64,000 bases of DNA from Sphingomonadales bacterium (GCA_028871475.1 JAGWMZ010000005.1:62001-126000), one strand, 5' to 3'; counted from the stretch's first letter, positions 1 through 9,742 are shown. Notes: generated from the sequence alone by a model not told the origin. Translations and numbers: made by a program.

Positions 1-1461
1 GAGGATGGGGTCGAGCACGTCATAGGGCGGCAGCGAGTCCGAATCCTTCTGGTCCGGGCGCAGTTCGGCGCTGGGCGGCTTGGCGATGATGTTGTCGGGG
101 ATGACCGGGCCACTGGGGCCAAGGCCAATGCGCGGACAGTTCTCGTTGCGCCATTTCGAAAGGGCAAAAACGGTGAGCTTATAGGCGTCCTTCAGCGGAT
201 TGTAGCCGCCGTTCATGTCGCCATAAAGCGTGGCATAGCCCACGCTCATCTCGCTCTTGTTGCCGGTGGTAACGACCATCGGCCCGAATTTGTTCGACAG
301 GCCCATCAGCGTGACACCGCGAATACGGCTCTGCACGTTTTCCTCGGCAAGGTCGGGCGCGCGGCCCGCAAAGACCGGGCCCAGCATCTCGTCGAACGCC
401 TTGACGGCAGGCACGATGGGGATCGTGTCATAGCGGACGCCCAGCAGATGCGCACATTCGGTCGCGTCCACCAGGCTTTCGGTGCTGGTGTAGCGGCTGG
501 GCAGCATGACGCACCACACCTTGTCGGCTCCCAGAGCATCCACTGCAATGGCGGCGCACAGCGCCGAATCGATCCCACCCGACAGGCCCAGCACCACGCC
601 GGGGAAGCGGTTGCGGTTCACGTAATCGCGCAGCGCCAGCACCATGGCGGAATAGATGCCTTCCTCATGCGCGGCCTGCTCGGCGATCTCGCCCTGATCA
701 CAGCGCCAGCCCTTGGCGGTCTTGGTCCAGCTGGTGAGCACCTCCTGCTCCTCCCAATCGACCATCTGCACCGCCAGCGAGCCATCGCCATTGACCACGA
801 AGCTGGCGCCATCGAACACCAGCTCATCCTGCCCGCCCACGCGGTTGAGATAGGCCAGCGGCACGCCCGCCGCCACCGCGCGGCGCTTGGCCACGCCATC
901 GATGCGTAGGGAATCCTTGTCGATTTCATAGGGGCTGCCATTGACGCAGATGAAGATTTCCGCGCCGAAATCGGCCAGATGCTTGCAGACGCTCGGATGC
1001 CAGATGTCCTCGCAGATCGGCACGCCCAGCATCACGCCGCGAAAGATGATGGGTTCCGGCAGGGGGCCGGGCTGGAACAGGCGCATCTCGTCAAACGTGC
1101 CGTAATTGGGCAGCTCATGCTTGAAGCGGATCGCCTGCACCTTGCCTTGGTCAAGCAACGCCACGCCATTGTGCAAGGCACCGTCTTGCACGAAGACACT
1201 GCCCACCAGCATCGCCGGGCCCTTCTTGGCCGTGGCCGCGGCCAGTTTCTGCAACTCCGCCGCCGCACGTTCGATCAGCGCCGGTTTCAGGATCAGATCC
1301 TCGGGCGGATAGCCGATCAACTGCAATTCCGGAAAGACAATCAGATCCGCGCCCTTTGCAGCGGCACGCTCCCGCGCGGCCAGCATGGCGGCGGCATTGC
1401 CCGCCAAATCGCCAACGGACTGATTCAACTGGGCGAGCGTGATCTTGAGTTTGTCTGGCAT
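1..1461 (-). CDS. nadE: Glutamine-dependent NAD+ synthase (C-terminus beyond window)
   Basis: Makes NAD+ from deamido-NAD+, ATP and glutamine-derived ammonia in the cytoplasm. The frame starts at ATG 1461 (MPDKLKITLAQLN) and is still open at base 1, so 487 residues are visible of the roughly 550 usual for the family. The N-terminal nitrilase-type glutaminase domain carries the triad E45 (FPELQ), K114 (RFKHELP) and C150 (PICEDIW). The C-terminal synthetase domain has the ATP-pyrophosphatase loop GLSGGIDSA near residue 290 and the NKSEMSVGYATLYGDMNGG block. This is the two-domain glutamine-using form, not the short ammonia-dependent one. Upstream lies a repeat-bounded intergenic stretch, so it is probably transcribed alone or as a first gene. 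Confidence 0.96.
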   Translation of the reverse strand, partial: MPDKLKITLAQLNQSVGDLAGNAAAMLAARERAAAKGADLIVFPELQLIGYPPEDLILKPALIERAAAELQKLAAATAKKGPAMLVGSVFVQDGALHNGVALLDQGKVQAIRFKHELPNYGTFDEMRLFQPGPLPEPIIFRGVMLGVPICEDIWHPSVCKHLADFGAEIFICVNGSPYEIDKDSLRIDGVAKRRAVAAGVPLAYLNRVGGQDELVFDGASFVVNGDGSLAVQMVDWEEQEVLTSWTKTAKGWRCDQGEIAEQAAHEEGIYSAMVLALRDYVNRNRFPGVVLGLSGGIDSALCAAIAVDALGADKVWCVMLPSRYTSTESLVDATECAHLLGVRYDTIPIVPAVKAFDEMLGPVFAGRAPDLAEENVQSRIRGVTLMGLSNKFGPMVVTTGNKSEMSVGYATLYGDMNGGYNPLKDAYKLTVFALSKWRNENCPRIGLGPSGPVIPDNIIAKPPSAELRPDQKDSDSLPPYDVLDPIL

Positions 1462-1526
1462 GATGAGGGAGTGTGTAGGGGGGGATTTTGCAGGGGGCAA
1501 GAAGGAGTGGGTTTGGGAGTAAGAGT

Positions 1527-1569
1527 GCCTCCGGCGGGCAAAGGGCCATCGCCCTTTGCAATCCCTTTA
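1527..1569. repeat. REP-like palindrome, left arm of a 43-bp inverted pair
   Basis: This 43-bp segment recurs as an exact reverse complement at 2078-2120. Each arm also contains a hairpin: GCAAAGGGC, four bases, GCCCTTTGC. Its core GGGCCATCGCCC is shared with intergenic repeats near 14.6, 14.8, 21.2 and, more weakly, 46.1 kb. It lies 65 bp upstream of nadE, where it could affect transcription or mRNA ends. Confidence 0.85.
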
Positions 1570-2077
1570 ATTGGCGGCGATGTGTTTTGTGTTCAGCGAT
1601 GGGGTTGGGGGCCATGTTGGGGTTTTAGGCCGCTTCGCGGGGATCTGTTTCGCAAGCTGCCTGTCAGGACACGACAAGTTGCGGATGTCAGCCCGCTGTG
1701 AGATATTCATGTAATGTACCGCAAAGATGCTGATCGGCTCATCGTTCGCGATGTGATAAAGCAACTCAGGGAGTTGCAAGAGCGGCTTGAATGGGCAGAT
1801 TGGCGTTTAGCGGTCTCAGCTTCGTGCGCCCAGCATCCTGAGTGGTACCGTCATCATCAGCCGCTGCATCAAAGCGTAAAGCCTTTGCTGCTGGATAGCG
1901 GCGTTAACATGAGTGAAAAGCCTTATCCCTTCACCATCGTGGGCAATACATTGTCGGAAGACTAGAACCTCTGCTCCCCCCAAACATTCCCGCCGTTCCA
2001 CTTCCGCGAAGCGGCTTATTATAGCTGCCACATCGCGCCCTGTCGCCAACGCCGAACCCATAGCGCAAGCCGGACAA
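1570..2077. other. Non-coding-looking segment between two inverted repeats
   Basis: About 510 bp enclosed by the 43-bp inverted repeats. It is visibly less GC-rich than the flanking genes. Two overlapping opposite-strand frames exist (1714-1965 plus, 1816-2091 minus), but neither has a convincing ribosome site or a recognisable domain. A shorter inverted match, CCGCTTCGCGG near 1631 and CCGCGAAGCGG near 2005, lies inside. Together with its flanking repeats the segment resembles a small non-autonomous element or a spaced REP pair. No transposase is present. Confidence 0.5.
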
Positions 2078-2120
2078 TAAAGGGATTGCAAAGGGCGATG
2101 GCCCTTTGCCCGCCGGAGGC
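2078..2120. repeat. REP-like palindrome, right arm of the 43-bp inverted pair
   Basis: Exact reverse complement of 1527-1569, with the internal hairpin GCAAAGGGC/GCCCTTTGC. It lies about 90 bp beyond the ndk stop codon, so it could stabilise the ndk mRNA 3' end. Confidence 0.85.
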
Positions 2121-2212
2121 TATCTAAAAAATCCCTTCAAACCCCAGACAAAACAAAACCGCCAGAGGTTTCCCCCCAGCGGCCTGTTCATTCAGCAAAT
2201 CCGAAAAACAGA

Positions 2213-2635
2213 TCAGCCGACGATCTCTTCAGGCTTGAAGAAGTAGGCGATTTCGATCGCGGCGTTCTCTTCCGAATCCGAACCGTGGACCGAGTTGGCC
2301 TCGATCGATTCGGCCAGTTCCTTGCGGATGGTACCGGCATCGGCATTGGCGGGGTTGGTGGCGCCCATGATGTCGCGGTTGCGCTTCACGGCGTCTTCGC
2401 CTTCCAGCACCTGCACGACGACGGGGCCGCTGATCATGAAGGAAACCAGATCGTTGAAGAAGGGGCGCTCGGCGTGGACGGCGTAGAAGCCCTCGGCCTG
2501 TTCCTTGGTCATCTGGATGCGCTTGGAGGCGACGACGCGCAGGCCGGCCTCTTCCAGCATTTTCGTCACGGCGCCGGTCAGGTTGCGGCGCGTGGCATCG
2601 GGCTTGATGATCGAGAAGGTGCGGGTCACCGCCAT
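2213..2635 (-). CDS. ndk: Nucleoside-diphosphate kinase
   Basis: Transfers the gamma phosphate of ATP to NDPs through a phosphohistidine, keeping NTP/dNTP pools balanced. The 140-residue protein matches the usual family length. It has the N-terminal [10 protein letters not shown] strand, the [11 protein letters not shown] segment and the active-site motif NSVHGSDS with catalytic H117. The start at 2635 (MAVTRTF) is chosen over an in-frame ATG at 2722 because AAGGA lies about eight bases upstream and the family begins here. The next gene upstream on the same strand is holC, about 120 bp away. Confidence 0.97.
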   Translation of the reverse strand: MAVTRTFSIIKPDATRRNLTGAVTKMLEEAGLRVVASKRIQMTKEQAEGFYAVHAERPFFNDLVSFMISGPVVVQVLEGEDAVKRNRDIMGATNPANADAGTIRKELAESIEANSVHGSDSEENAAIEIAYFFKPEEIVG

Positions 2636-2753
2636 GGGGAATTCCTTGAGCAAGGTTAAAAGGCTTCCGGGCAGTAGTGCCCAGTTGCGCGGCCCCCTAG
2701 CCGGGATGCGTCCATTCCGCAAGAAAAGGCTTTATCCGCGCACCCACGCGGCG

Positions 2754-3194
2754 TCAGCCGCGCGCCACCCAACGCCCATCGACATATTCGTGAAAATGCC
2801 GCTCCACCCCTTCACGCTGGCCCAGCATGGACCAGACGGCGCGCGCCGCCGCGCGGGTCGCCTCGCCAAAGAGCAGCAGCGCGCGGTCGAAGCCTTCCTC
2901 CACCTCGCGCCACTCTCCATCGGCCAGCAGCACGATGCGCGCGCCATTGGCCGGTTTCATCATGTCAGGCGCGATGAGGATAGGCTGGGCCTCATCCTGT
3001 GGGCCGCCTGCCTCGCCATGGGCCAGGAAGGCGGTGGGGCGGTAGCCCCAGAGGGCATCGGAGATCCGCCCGCGCGCGCCGCCATCGCCGGCCACCACCA
3101 GCATGCGCTGGCCCGCCTTCATGGCCGCCGCCGCCAGCGGCGGCAGGGCGTCCATCGCCTCGCCCTGCGCCATCAGGTAGAAATCGACGCGCAA
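2754..3194 (-). CDS. holC: DNA polymerase III chi subunit
   Basis: Chi subunit of the Pol III clamp-loader assembly, which links the psi subunit to SSB. The 146-residue product begins RVDFYLM and has the chi-family features GQRMLVVAGD, a WGYRPTAFLAHGE segment, and QPILIAPD followed by an LLADGEW strand. Translation appears to start at a TTG (3194-3192) that directly follows the pepA TAA stop, with GGCGGAA upstream. That implies coupling to pepA. The pepA-holC order is also seen in E. coli and many Proteobacteria. Confidence 0.9.
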   Translation of the reverse strand: MRVDFYLMAQGEAMDALPPLAAAAMKAGQRMLVVAGDGGARGRISDALWGYRPTAFLAHGEAGGPQDEAQPILIAPDMMKPANGARIVLLADGEWREVEEGFDRALLLFGEATRAAARAVWSMLGQREGVERHFHEYVDGRWVARG

Positions 3195-4649
3195 TTATTC
3201 CGCCGTATCACGGATGAAGCGGTCGAGCAGGCGCACGCCGTATCCGGTCGCGCCCTTGTCCCAGGTGGCGCCCGCCTTGTCAGCCCAGACCATGCCGGCG
3301 ATGTCGAGATGCGCCCAGGGGGTGCCCTTCTCGATGAAACGCTCAAGGAACTGAGCCGCCGTGATCGAGCCGCCGAACTTGCCGCCGATGTTCTTCATGT
3401 CGGCGATCGGGCTGTCGATCATCTTGTCATAGGCTGGCCCCATGGGCATGCGCCACAGACGGTCACCCACGGCATTGCCCGCCGCTGTCAGCCCGGCCGA
3501 GAGCGTATCGTCATTGCTGAAGAGGCCCGCATATTCATGCGCCAGGCTGGCGATGATGGCTCCTGTCAGCGTGGCAAGGTCGACCACCAGCCTGGGCTTG
3601 AACTCACGCTGCACGAAGGTGAGCGCGTCGCAGAGCACGAGGCGGCCTTCGGCATCGGTGTTGATCACCTCGATGGTCTGGCCCGACATGGAGGTGACCA
3701 CATCGCCGGGGCGCTGGGCATTGCCATCGGGCATGTTCTCGACCAGGCCGCAAATACCCACGACATTGGCCTTGGCCCCGCGCAGCGCCAAGCTGAGCAT
3801 CGTGCCCGCCACGGCGCCCGCACCGCCCATGTCCCACTTCATGTCTTCCATGCCGCCCGGCTGCTTCAGGCTGATGCCGCCGGTGTCGAAGGTGACGCCC
3901 TTGCCCACGAAAGCGACCGGGGCCGCGCCCGCCTCGCCGCCGTTCCACTGGATGACGAGGATACGCGCCGAGCGCACCGACCCCTGCGCCACGCCCAGCA
4001 GCGCGCCCATGCCCAGCCTGGTCATCTCCTCGACATCGAGCACGCGGACAACAAGGCCGGTGCCCTCATAACGAGCCTGCGCACGGGCCACGAAGCTTTC
4101 GGGGTAAAGAATGTTGGCAGGCTCGGTGACCAGTTCGCGCGTGAATTCAACGCCCTGCGCGATGGCCGAGGCCTGCGCCCATGCCGCCTCGGTGCCCTCC
4201 GGCGCGCCCACCACCTCGATCGTGGTGAGCGAGACCTTCTGCTCCTCCTTCTGCGTGGTGCGATAGGTGTCCCAGCGCCAGCCGCGCAGGCGCGCGCCCA
4301 GCAGGAAGGATGCGACATCCTCGCCGGTCAGATCAGCGCCCGAAACATCGACGGCCACCACCGTCTCGCCGCTGGTGAGATATTTGGCGGTCAGCGCGGC
4401 GCCTGCCTTTTCCAGCGAAGCGGCGCGTTCCTTGCCCGATGCGCCCATGCCCAGCAGCACCGCACGTACCGTGGCATCGCCGCGTACCACGAAACCTTCG
4501 AAAAGCTGGCCGGCCTTGCCCGCGAAACGGCTGGCCTTCGCGCCTGCCGCCAGCACCGGATCAAGGTCGGCGGGCATCGCGTCAGGCGCGATCAGCCGGG
4601 CGCGGGTGGTGGCGGATGACTGGGCGGGGGAAAGGAAATGGATCTGCAT
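3195..4649 (-). CDS. pepA: Leucyl aminopeptidase (M17)
   Basis: Cytosolic two-metal aminopeptidase that removes N-terminal residues; in E. coli PepA also binds DNA. The 484-residue protein has a variable N-terminal domain and a C-terminal M17 catalytic domain. Visible motifs are VGKGVTFDTGGISLKQ (metal and substrate lysines), MKWDMGGAGA and the family signature NTDAEGRL near residue 330. The start at 4649 (MQIHFL) is supported by GGAG five bases upstream; the open frame runs further to 5030, but that extension is antisense to lptD. It is first in a pepA-holC unit and divergent from lptD across about 150 bp. Confidence 0.96.
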   Translation of the reverse strand: MQIHFLSPAQSSATTRARLIAPDAMPADLDPVLAAGAKASRFAGKAGQLFEGFVVRGDATVRAVLLGMGASGKERAASLEKAGAALTAKYLTSGETVVAVDVSGADLTGEDVASFLLGARLRGWRWDTYRTTQKEEQKVSLTTIEVVGAPEGTEAAWAQASAIAQGVEFTRELVTEPANILYPESFVARAQARYEGTGLVVRVLDVEEMTRLGMGALLGVAQGSVRSARILVIQWNGGEAGAAPVAFVGKGVTFDTGGISLKQPGGMEDMKWDMGGAGAVAGTMLSLALRGAKANVVGICGLVENMPDGNAQRPGDVVTSMSGQTIEVINTDAEGRLVLCDALTFVQREFKPRLVVDLATLTGAIIASLAHEYAGLFSNDDTLSAGLTAAGNAVGDRLWRMPMGPAYDKMIDSPIADMKNIGGKFGGSITAAQFLERFIEKGTPWAHLDIAGMVWADKAGATWDKGATGYGVRLLDRFIRDTAE

Positions 4650-4800
4650 GATAACTCCATGGGTCATGCCTGCCGGGCGTCCTGCGCGCGAGCGAAGGGC
4701 CTCGGCAAAGCGGCTGACAGGACCGGGCGCAAGGGCAACAGTGCCCGCGCCGCGATCAAGGCACATTGCAGTTAGGACGCGCCGGTGCGATAGGCAAGCC

Positions 4801-7152
4801 ATGCTTCCCATCAGGCGGTCCCATCCGCGCATCCTGTCTGGCCGGAAAATTCCCGCTTTCCCGGCGTTCCACACCTGCTCCATGGCCCTTGTTCTGGGGG
4901 CCGTGGCGAATCCCGGTCTGGCGCTGGCCGTGCCGACCACGCCGCTGGACACGCGCATCGGCACGGGTGCGGGGCTATCGCCCGCCCTGCCCGGCGCCGC
5001 GCAGACCAGCGCAACCGGGGCAGCGGACACTGCCGCGCCCCAACAGGACCGCCATGTCGATTTCGAAGCCGATGAGGTGGACTATAACGACAAGGACAAT
5101 CTCGTCACGGCGACGGGCAGCGTCTTTCTCAAACGCGGCGACAGGACGCTGCGCGCTGATTCGGTGACCTGGAACCGCACCACGGGCGACATCACCGCCA
5201 CCGGCAACATTCGCGCGGTGGACGCAGACGGCAACGAGTTGTTCACCGAAAAGATGAGCGTGGATCAGGACATGGCGGTGGGCATGACCACCAACATGCT
5301 GCTGTTGCTGCGCGAAGGCGGGCGACTGGCCGCCAATGAAGGACACAAGCAGGAAGACGGCACCTATCTGCTCAGCCGCGTCAGCTATACCGGCTGCGAC
5401 GTGGTCAACACCAGAGGCTGTGCCACCACGCCAAGCTGGCGGATCAACGCCCGCCGCGTCATCTATGACCCCAAGACCAAGCTGGTAAAGTTCAAATCGG
5501 CGCGGCTGGTGGTCTTCGGCCTGGCCCTGCCGCCCATCCCCACGGCCATCGTGGCGACCGACGGGCGCGCCATCAGCGGGCCGCTGATCCCCGACCTGCG
5601 GCTCACTGCCTCGAACGGCGCGGAATTTTCCGAGGCGGAATATCTGCGCCTCTCCAGCAATCAGGATCTGACGCTGCGCGGCTATGTGTTCACCAAGGTG
5701 GACCCGATGCTCCAGGCCAATTACCGCGCGCTCACCAACACGGGCGCCTTTCAGATCACCGGCTATGTGACGCGCAGCCCGGCGCTTTCAGCCAGCGGCG
5801 TGGGCACATCGCAGACCCAGTTGCGCGGCTATATCGACGCCAATGGCAAGTTCCAGCTTTCACCCGAATGGAGCTTGACCTTCTCGGGCCGCCTGGCCAG
5901 CGACCGCACTTTCCTGCAGCGCTATTACATCAATGGCGACGACCTTCTGCGCTCGACCGTCAACCTCGAGCATATCGACAAGAATTCCTATTTCTCGCTG
6001 TCCGGCTGGGCTTTTCAGACGCTGCGTACCGATGAGTCGCAAGGCACCGTGCCGCTGGCCCTGCCCGTGCTCGACTATCGCCGCCGCATCGTCGACCCGC
6101 TGGTGGGCGGCACGATCCAGATCGAGGCCAACACGCTGGCCATCACCCGCACCGCGGGCGAGGACATGCAGCGCGCCTTTGTCAGCGCGCAATGGGATGT
6201 GCGGCGCACCACCCCCTGGGGCCAGCAGGTCACCTTTACCGCGCTGACCCGGGCCGATGCCTATCATTCCGCCGACAATTCGCTGACCAGCACGGCCATC
6301 TATCAGGGCCTGCCCGGCTGGCAGACGCGCGGCGTGGTGCTGGGCGCGGTGGATGTGACCTGGCCGCTGGTGGGCGCGGTGGGTTCGCGCGGGACGCAGG
6401 TCATCACCCCGCATTTCCAGGTGGTGGCCGCGCCTTCCGTCCCGAACCTGTCCATCCCCAACGAGGATTCGCGCGCGATCGAGCTGGAGGACGACAACCT
6501 CTTCGCGCTCAACCGCTTCCCCGGCTATGACCGTATCGAGGATGGCACGCGTTTTACCTATGGCCTCGACTGGCACATGGACATTCCGCGCTGGACGATC
6601 AACGCCAATATCGGCCAGTCCTATCGCCTGTCCAGCAAGCCCACGCTGCTGCCCGATGGCACGGGGCTGTCCGGCCGCCTGTCGGACATCGTGGGGCGCA
6701 CGGAAATCCGCTATCGTGATCTCTTCAAGATCACCCATCGCTATCGCCTCGACCATGACACGCTGGGCTTTCGCCGCAATGAAATCGACGCGGCGGTGGG
6801 CAGCGAGCGCAGCTATGTCGAGGTCGGCTATGTGCGCCTGAACCGCCATTTCGACCAGACGATCGAGGATCTGCAGGACAGCACCGAACTGCGCGGCGCG
6901 GTGCGCGTGGCCTTTGCGCGCTATTTCTCGATTTTCGGTTCGGGCATCCTCGACATCGACGACAAATCGGTGGTCAATGGCGTGACGCTGGACAAATATC
7001 AGCCGCTGCGCACGCGGGTGGGCATCTCGTACAATTCCGATTGCATGGAACTCGACCTGACCTGGCGCAAGGATTACGTGACGATCGGCGACGCCTCGAA
7101 GGGCAGCAGCTTCGAGCTGCATTTCAGCCTGAAGAACCTTGGTTTCCGCTAG
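4801..7152 (+). CDS. lptD: LPS assembly outer-membrane protein LptD
   Basis: Outer-membrane translocon that inserts lipopolysaccharide, working with LptE. The 783-residue frame starts at ATG 4801. It has a basic N-terminus and hydrophobic core (MALVLGAVANPGLALA) ending in a likely signal cleavage site. An OstA/LptA-like jellyroll follows (DYNDKDNLVTATGSVFLKRGD) and then a long beta-barrel. Two cysteines, C199 and C207 (TGCDVVNTRGCATT), and a late C748 could form the inter-domain disulfides known for LptD. It ends in ELHFSLKNLGFR, with the terminal aromatic/Arg typical of barrels. It heads the lptD-surA-pdxA-rsmA cluster. Confidence 0.95.
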   Translation: MLPIRRSHPRILSGRKIPAFPAFHTCSMALVLGAVANPGLALAVPTTPLDTRIGTGAGLSPALPGAAQTSATGAADTAAPQQDRHVDFEADEVDYNDKDNLVTATGSVFLKRGDRTLRADSVTWNRTTGDITATGNIRAVDADGNELFTEKMSVDQDMAVGMTTNMLLLLREGGRLAANEGHKQEDGTYLLSRVSYTGCDVVNTRGCATTPSWRINARRVIYDPKTKLVKFKSARLVVFGLALPPIPTAIVATDGRAISGPLIPDLRLTASNGAEFSEAEYLRLSSNQDLTLRGYVFTKVDPMLQANYRALTNTGAFQITGYVTRSPALSASGVGTSQTQLRGYIDANGKFQLSPEWSLTFSGRLASDRTFLQRYYINGDDLLRSTVNLEHIDKNSYFSLSGWAFQTLRTDESQGTVPLALPVLDYRRRIVDPLVGGTIQIEANTLAITRTAGEDMQRAFVSAQWDVRRTTPWGQQVTFTALTRADAYHSADNSLTSTAIYQGLPGWQTRGVVLGAVDVTWPLVGAVGSRGTQVITPHFQVVAAPSVPNLSIPNEDSRAIELEDDNLFALNRFPGYDRIEDGTRFTYGLDWHMDIPRWTINANIGQSYRLSSKPTLLPDGTGLSGRLSDIVGRTEIRYRDLFKITHRYRLDHDTLGFRRNEIDAAVGSERSYVEVGYVRLNRHFDQTIEDLQDSTELRGAVRVAFARYFSIFGSGILDIDDKSVVNGVTLDKYQPLRTRVGISYNSDCMELDLTWRKDYVTIGDASKGSSFELHFSLKNLGFR

Positions 7153-7358
7153 GGCGCCAGCGGCCGGGCATCGCTATGGGCAGGCCCATTGGCAGGCTGA
7201 CACAAACAGGCTATCGCGCTGGCGCAGTGTCTTCCGCACAGCGTGCCTGAGCGGCTCAGCAAGGGTTAAGCCGGGTGGTCGCATTCTGGGGCCAGACCGG
7301 GGGATAGGCCCCGTGCCAGACCGGCGCGGGGCGTGACAGGCAGGAATCGAGTTCGACG

Positions 7359-8726
7359 GTGATGATGAAGTCCAAAAAGCGCGTTTCCCTGTTTGGTTTT
7401 GCCCGGCTAGCCCTTGGCGCTCCGCTGGCTTGCACGTCGCTGGCGCTGGGGTCGCCCGTCATGGCGCAGGGAGGCGGCGGCAATGACCCGCTGAACCTGC
7501 CCAGCAATGTGCAGCTCTTTGGCAAGAACACCCCGAACCTGCGCCGCGCCACGGCCATCGTGAACGGTGACATCATCACCGGCACCGATGTCGACCAGCG
7601 CCTGGCACTGGTGCTGGCGGCCAATGGCGGCAAGATCTCGGCCGAGGAAAAGGACGAACTGCGCGCGCAGGTGCTGCGCAACCTCATCGACGAGACGCTG
7701 CAGATCCAGGAAGCCAAGCAGAACGACATCACCATCGATGATGCCGAGGTCAATGACACGTTCAACCGCGTGGCTTCGGAAAACTTCCACCAAAACGTGA
7801 CGGCGCTTGACGCCTATCTCGCGCGGATCGGTTCCTCTTCCGCCTCGCTGAAACGGCAGATTCGCGGCGAACTGGCCTGGCAGCGCGTGCTGCGCAAGAA
7901 TGTGCAGCCCTTCGTCAACGTCAGCCAGGAAGAAGTGAAGGAACTGATCGCCAAGATGCAGGCCCAGAAGGGCACGGACGAATATCACATCGGCGAAATC
8001 TACCTCTCGGCCACGCCCGAGACGAAACCCACCGTGGCGACTAACATGAACCGCATCATGGACCAGCTGCGTCAGGGCGGCAGCTTTGTCGCCTATGCGC
8101 GCCAGTATTCGGAAGCCTCGACCAAGGTGGTGGGCGGCGATCTGGGCTGGGTACGCCTGAGCCAGCTTCCCACCGAACTGGCGGCGGCGGCGCGCGACAT
8201 GCAGCCGGGCCAGCTCACCGGCCCGGTCGAAATGCGCGGCGGTTTCTCGATCCTCTACCTCATCGACAAGCGCAAGGTGCTGACCGCCGATCCGCGTGAC
8301 GCGCTGCTCGCGCTCAAGCAGATCTCGATCGAATTCCCCAAGGGGACGACCGAGGCTGACGCCAACAAGCGCGCCACCGAGTTCAACGCGGCGATCAAGG
8401 CCTCCAAGGGCTGTGGCGGTGTCGACGTTGCCGCGCAAAAGATCGGCGCGACGGTGGTGGCCAATGATCAGGTCAAGGCGCGCGACCTGCCCGCCGCCCT
8501 GCAGCAGACCATTCTGGCCATGCAACCGGGCGATTCGACCCAGCCCTTTGGCTCGGTAACCGAAGGCGTGCGCATATTGATGCTGTGCGGCCGCGAAGAC
8601 CCCAAGGACGCCAATGCGCCCAACTTCGAATCGGTGATGGGCCAGATGGAAGACGAGCGCGTCAACAAGCGCGCCCAGATCTACATGCGCGACCTGCGCC
8701 GCGACGCCATCATCGAATACAACTGA
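7359..8726 (+). CDS. surA: Periplasmic chaperone / peptidyl-prolyl isomerase SurA
   Basis: Periplasmic chaperone that escorts beta-barrel proteins, including LptD, to the BAM complex. The 455-residue product has a signal peptide (LALGAPLACTSLALGSPVMA), a SurA N-domain (RATAIVNGDIITGTDVDQR) and a parvulin rotamase module at roughly residues 208-308 (YHIGEIYLS ... GGDLGWV ... GGFSILYLIDKR). A second, degenerate parvulin-like region completes it. GTG 7359, ATG 7362 and ATG 7365 are all possible starts; AGGA at 7342 favours the first. It is about 200 bp behind lptD and 5 bp ahead of pdxA. Confidence 0.93.
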   Translation: MMMKSKKRVSLFGFARLALGAPLACTSLALGSPVMAQGGGGNDPLNLPSNVQLFGKNTPNLRRATAIVNGDIITGTDVDQRLALVLAANGGKISAEEKDELRAQVLRNLIDETLQIQEAKQNDITIDDAEVNDTFNRVASENFHQNVTALDAYLARIGSSSASLKRQIRGELAWQRVLRKNVQPFVNVSQEEVKELIAKMQAQKGTDEYHIGEIYLSATPETKPTVATNMNRIMDQLRQGGSFVAYARQYSEASTKVVGGDLGWVRLSQLPTELAAAARDMQPGQLTGPVEMRGGFSILYLIDKRKVLTADPRDALLALKQISIEFPKGTTEADANKRATEFNAAIKASKGCGGVDVAAQKIGATVVANDQVKARDLPAALQQTILAMQPGDSTQPFGSVTEGVRILMLCGREDPKDANAPNFESVMGQMEDERVNKRAQIYMRDLRRDAIIEYN

Positions 8727-8731
8727 TCGTC

Positions 8732-9742
8732 ATGACGGGCCCTGTTGCTCCCCTTGCCCTGTCGCTGGGCGACCCGGCGGGCGTGGGGCCCGAACTGATC
8801 GCCGCCGCCTGGGCGCGGCGCGACAGCGAAGCCCTGCCACCCTTCGTGGCGGTGGGCGGCGCCGGGCTGATCGCGGCGGCGGCGGCCAGCCGGGGCCTGT
8901 CCATCCAAATCCAGCCCGTGGCCAGCATGGCGCAGGGGGCCGAGGTTTTTGCCCGAGCCCTGCCTGTGCTGGGCGATCTCGACGGTCCCTACACGCCCGG
9001 TCAGCCTGACCGCGCGGGGGCTGCACTTGCCCTTGCCTCGCTGACCCAGGCCGCCCGTTTGACGGTGAGCGGCGAGGCAAGCGCTATCGTCACCGGACCG
9101 ATCGCCAAGGCACGTCTGGCCGAGGTGGGCTTCGCCTACCCCGGCCAGACCGAATTTGTCGCCGCCGCGGCGGGCATTGCCGCGAGCGACGCGGTGATGA
9201 TGCTGGCCGGTCCCACGCTGCGCACCGTTCCGCTCACCGTGCACACCTCGCTGGCCAGCGTGCCCGGCCTGATCACGCTTGAGCTGGTCGAGCGGCGCAG
9301 CGCCATCACGGCAGCCGCCCTCAGGCGCGATTTCGGCCTTGCCCGGCCACGCCTTGCCATCGCCGCGCTCAACCCGCACGCCGGCGAGGAAGGGCGCATG
9401 GGGGATGAGGAAGGCCGCCTGATCGCTCCGGCCATTGCCGCCCTTGTGGCACGCGGCATCGACGCCAGTGGGCCGCATCCCGCCGACGCCCTGTTCGCCG
9501 CGCGTGCGCGCGCCACCTATGACGTGGCCATCTGCATGTATCACGATCAGGCACTCATCCCGCTGAAAGCGCTCGATTTCGATCAGGGCGTCAATGTCAC
9601 GCTGGGCCTGCCGATCATCCGCACCTCGCCCGATCATGGCACCGCCTTTGGCCTTGCCGGCCAGAACATGGCTGACCCCGGCGCCACCATCGCGGCCATC
9701 CGCATGGCGGGCGAATGCGCCGCGCACCGGGCGGGATCATGA
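8732..9742 (+). CDS. pdxA: 4-hydroxythreonine-4-phosphate dehydrogenase
   Basis: Oxidises 4-phosphohydroxy-L-threonine in DXP-dependent pyridoxal phosphate synthesis. The 336-residue protein shows the family opening LALSLGDPAGVGPEL, the TGPIAKA segment and the YPGQTEF loop. It also has ALNPHAGEEGRMGDEE with a metal-site histidine, and the CMYHDQALIPLKALDFDQGVNVTLGLPIIRTSPDHGTA region here given only in outline: MYHDQ followed by TSPDHGTA. The start at 8732 lies just after surA. The stop codon overlaps the rsmA start (ATGA), which indicates translational coupling. Confidence 0.95.
   Translation: MTGPVAPLALSLGDPAGVGPELIAAAWARRDSEALPPFVAVGGAGLIAAAAASRGLSIQIQPVASMAQGAEVFARALPVLGDLDGPYTPGQPDRAGAALALASLTQAARLTVSGEASAIVTGPIAKARLAEVGFAYPGQTEFVAAAAGIAASDAVMMLAGPTLRTVPLTVHTSLASVPGLITLELVERRSAITAAALRRDFGLARPRLAIAALNPHAGEEGRMGDEEGRLIAPAIAALVARGIDASGPHPADALFAARARATYDVAICMYHDQALIPLKALDFDQGVNVTLGLPIIRTSPDHGTAFGLAGQNMADPGATIAAIRMAGECAAHRAGS

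Noticed and set aside
1714..1965. 83-residue plus-strand frame between the inverted repeats
   Set aside because: No ribosome site or known domain, and an overlapping minus-strand frame is equally good. Listed only as part of the segment 1570-2077.
2505..4619. 704-residue plus-strand frame
   Set aside because: Antisense to pepA, holC and ndk; His/Arg/Gly-rich composition typical of high-GC shadow frames.
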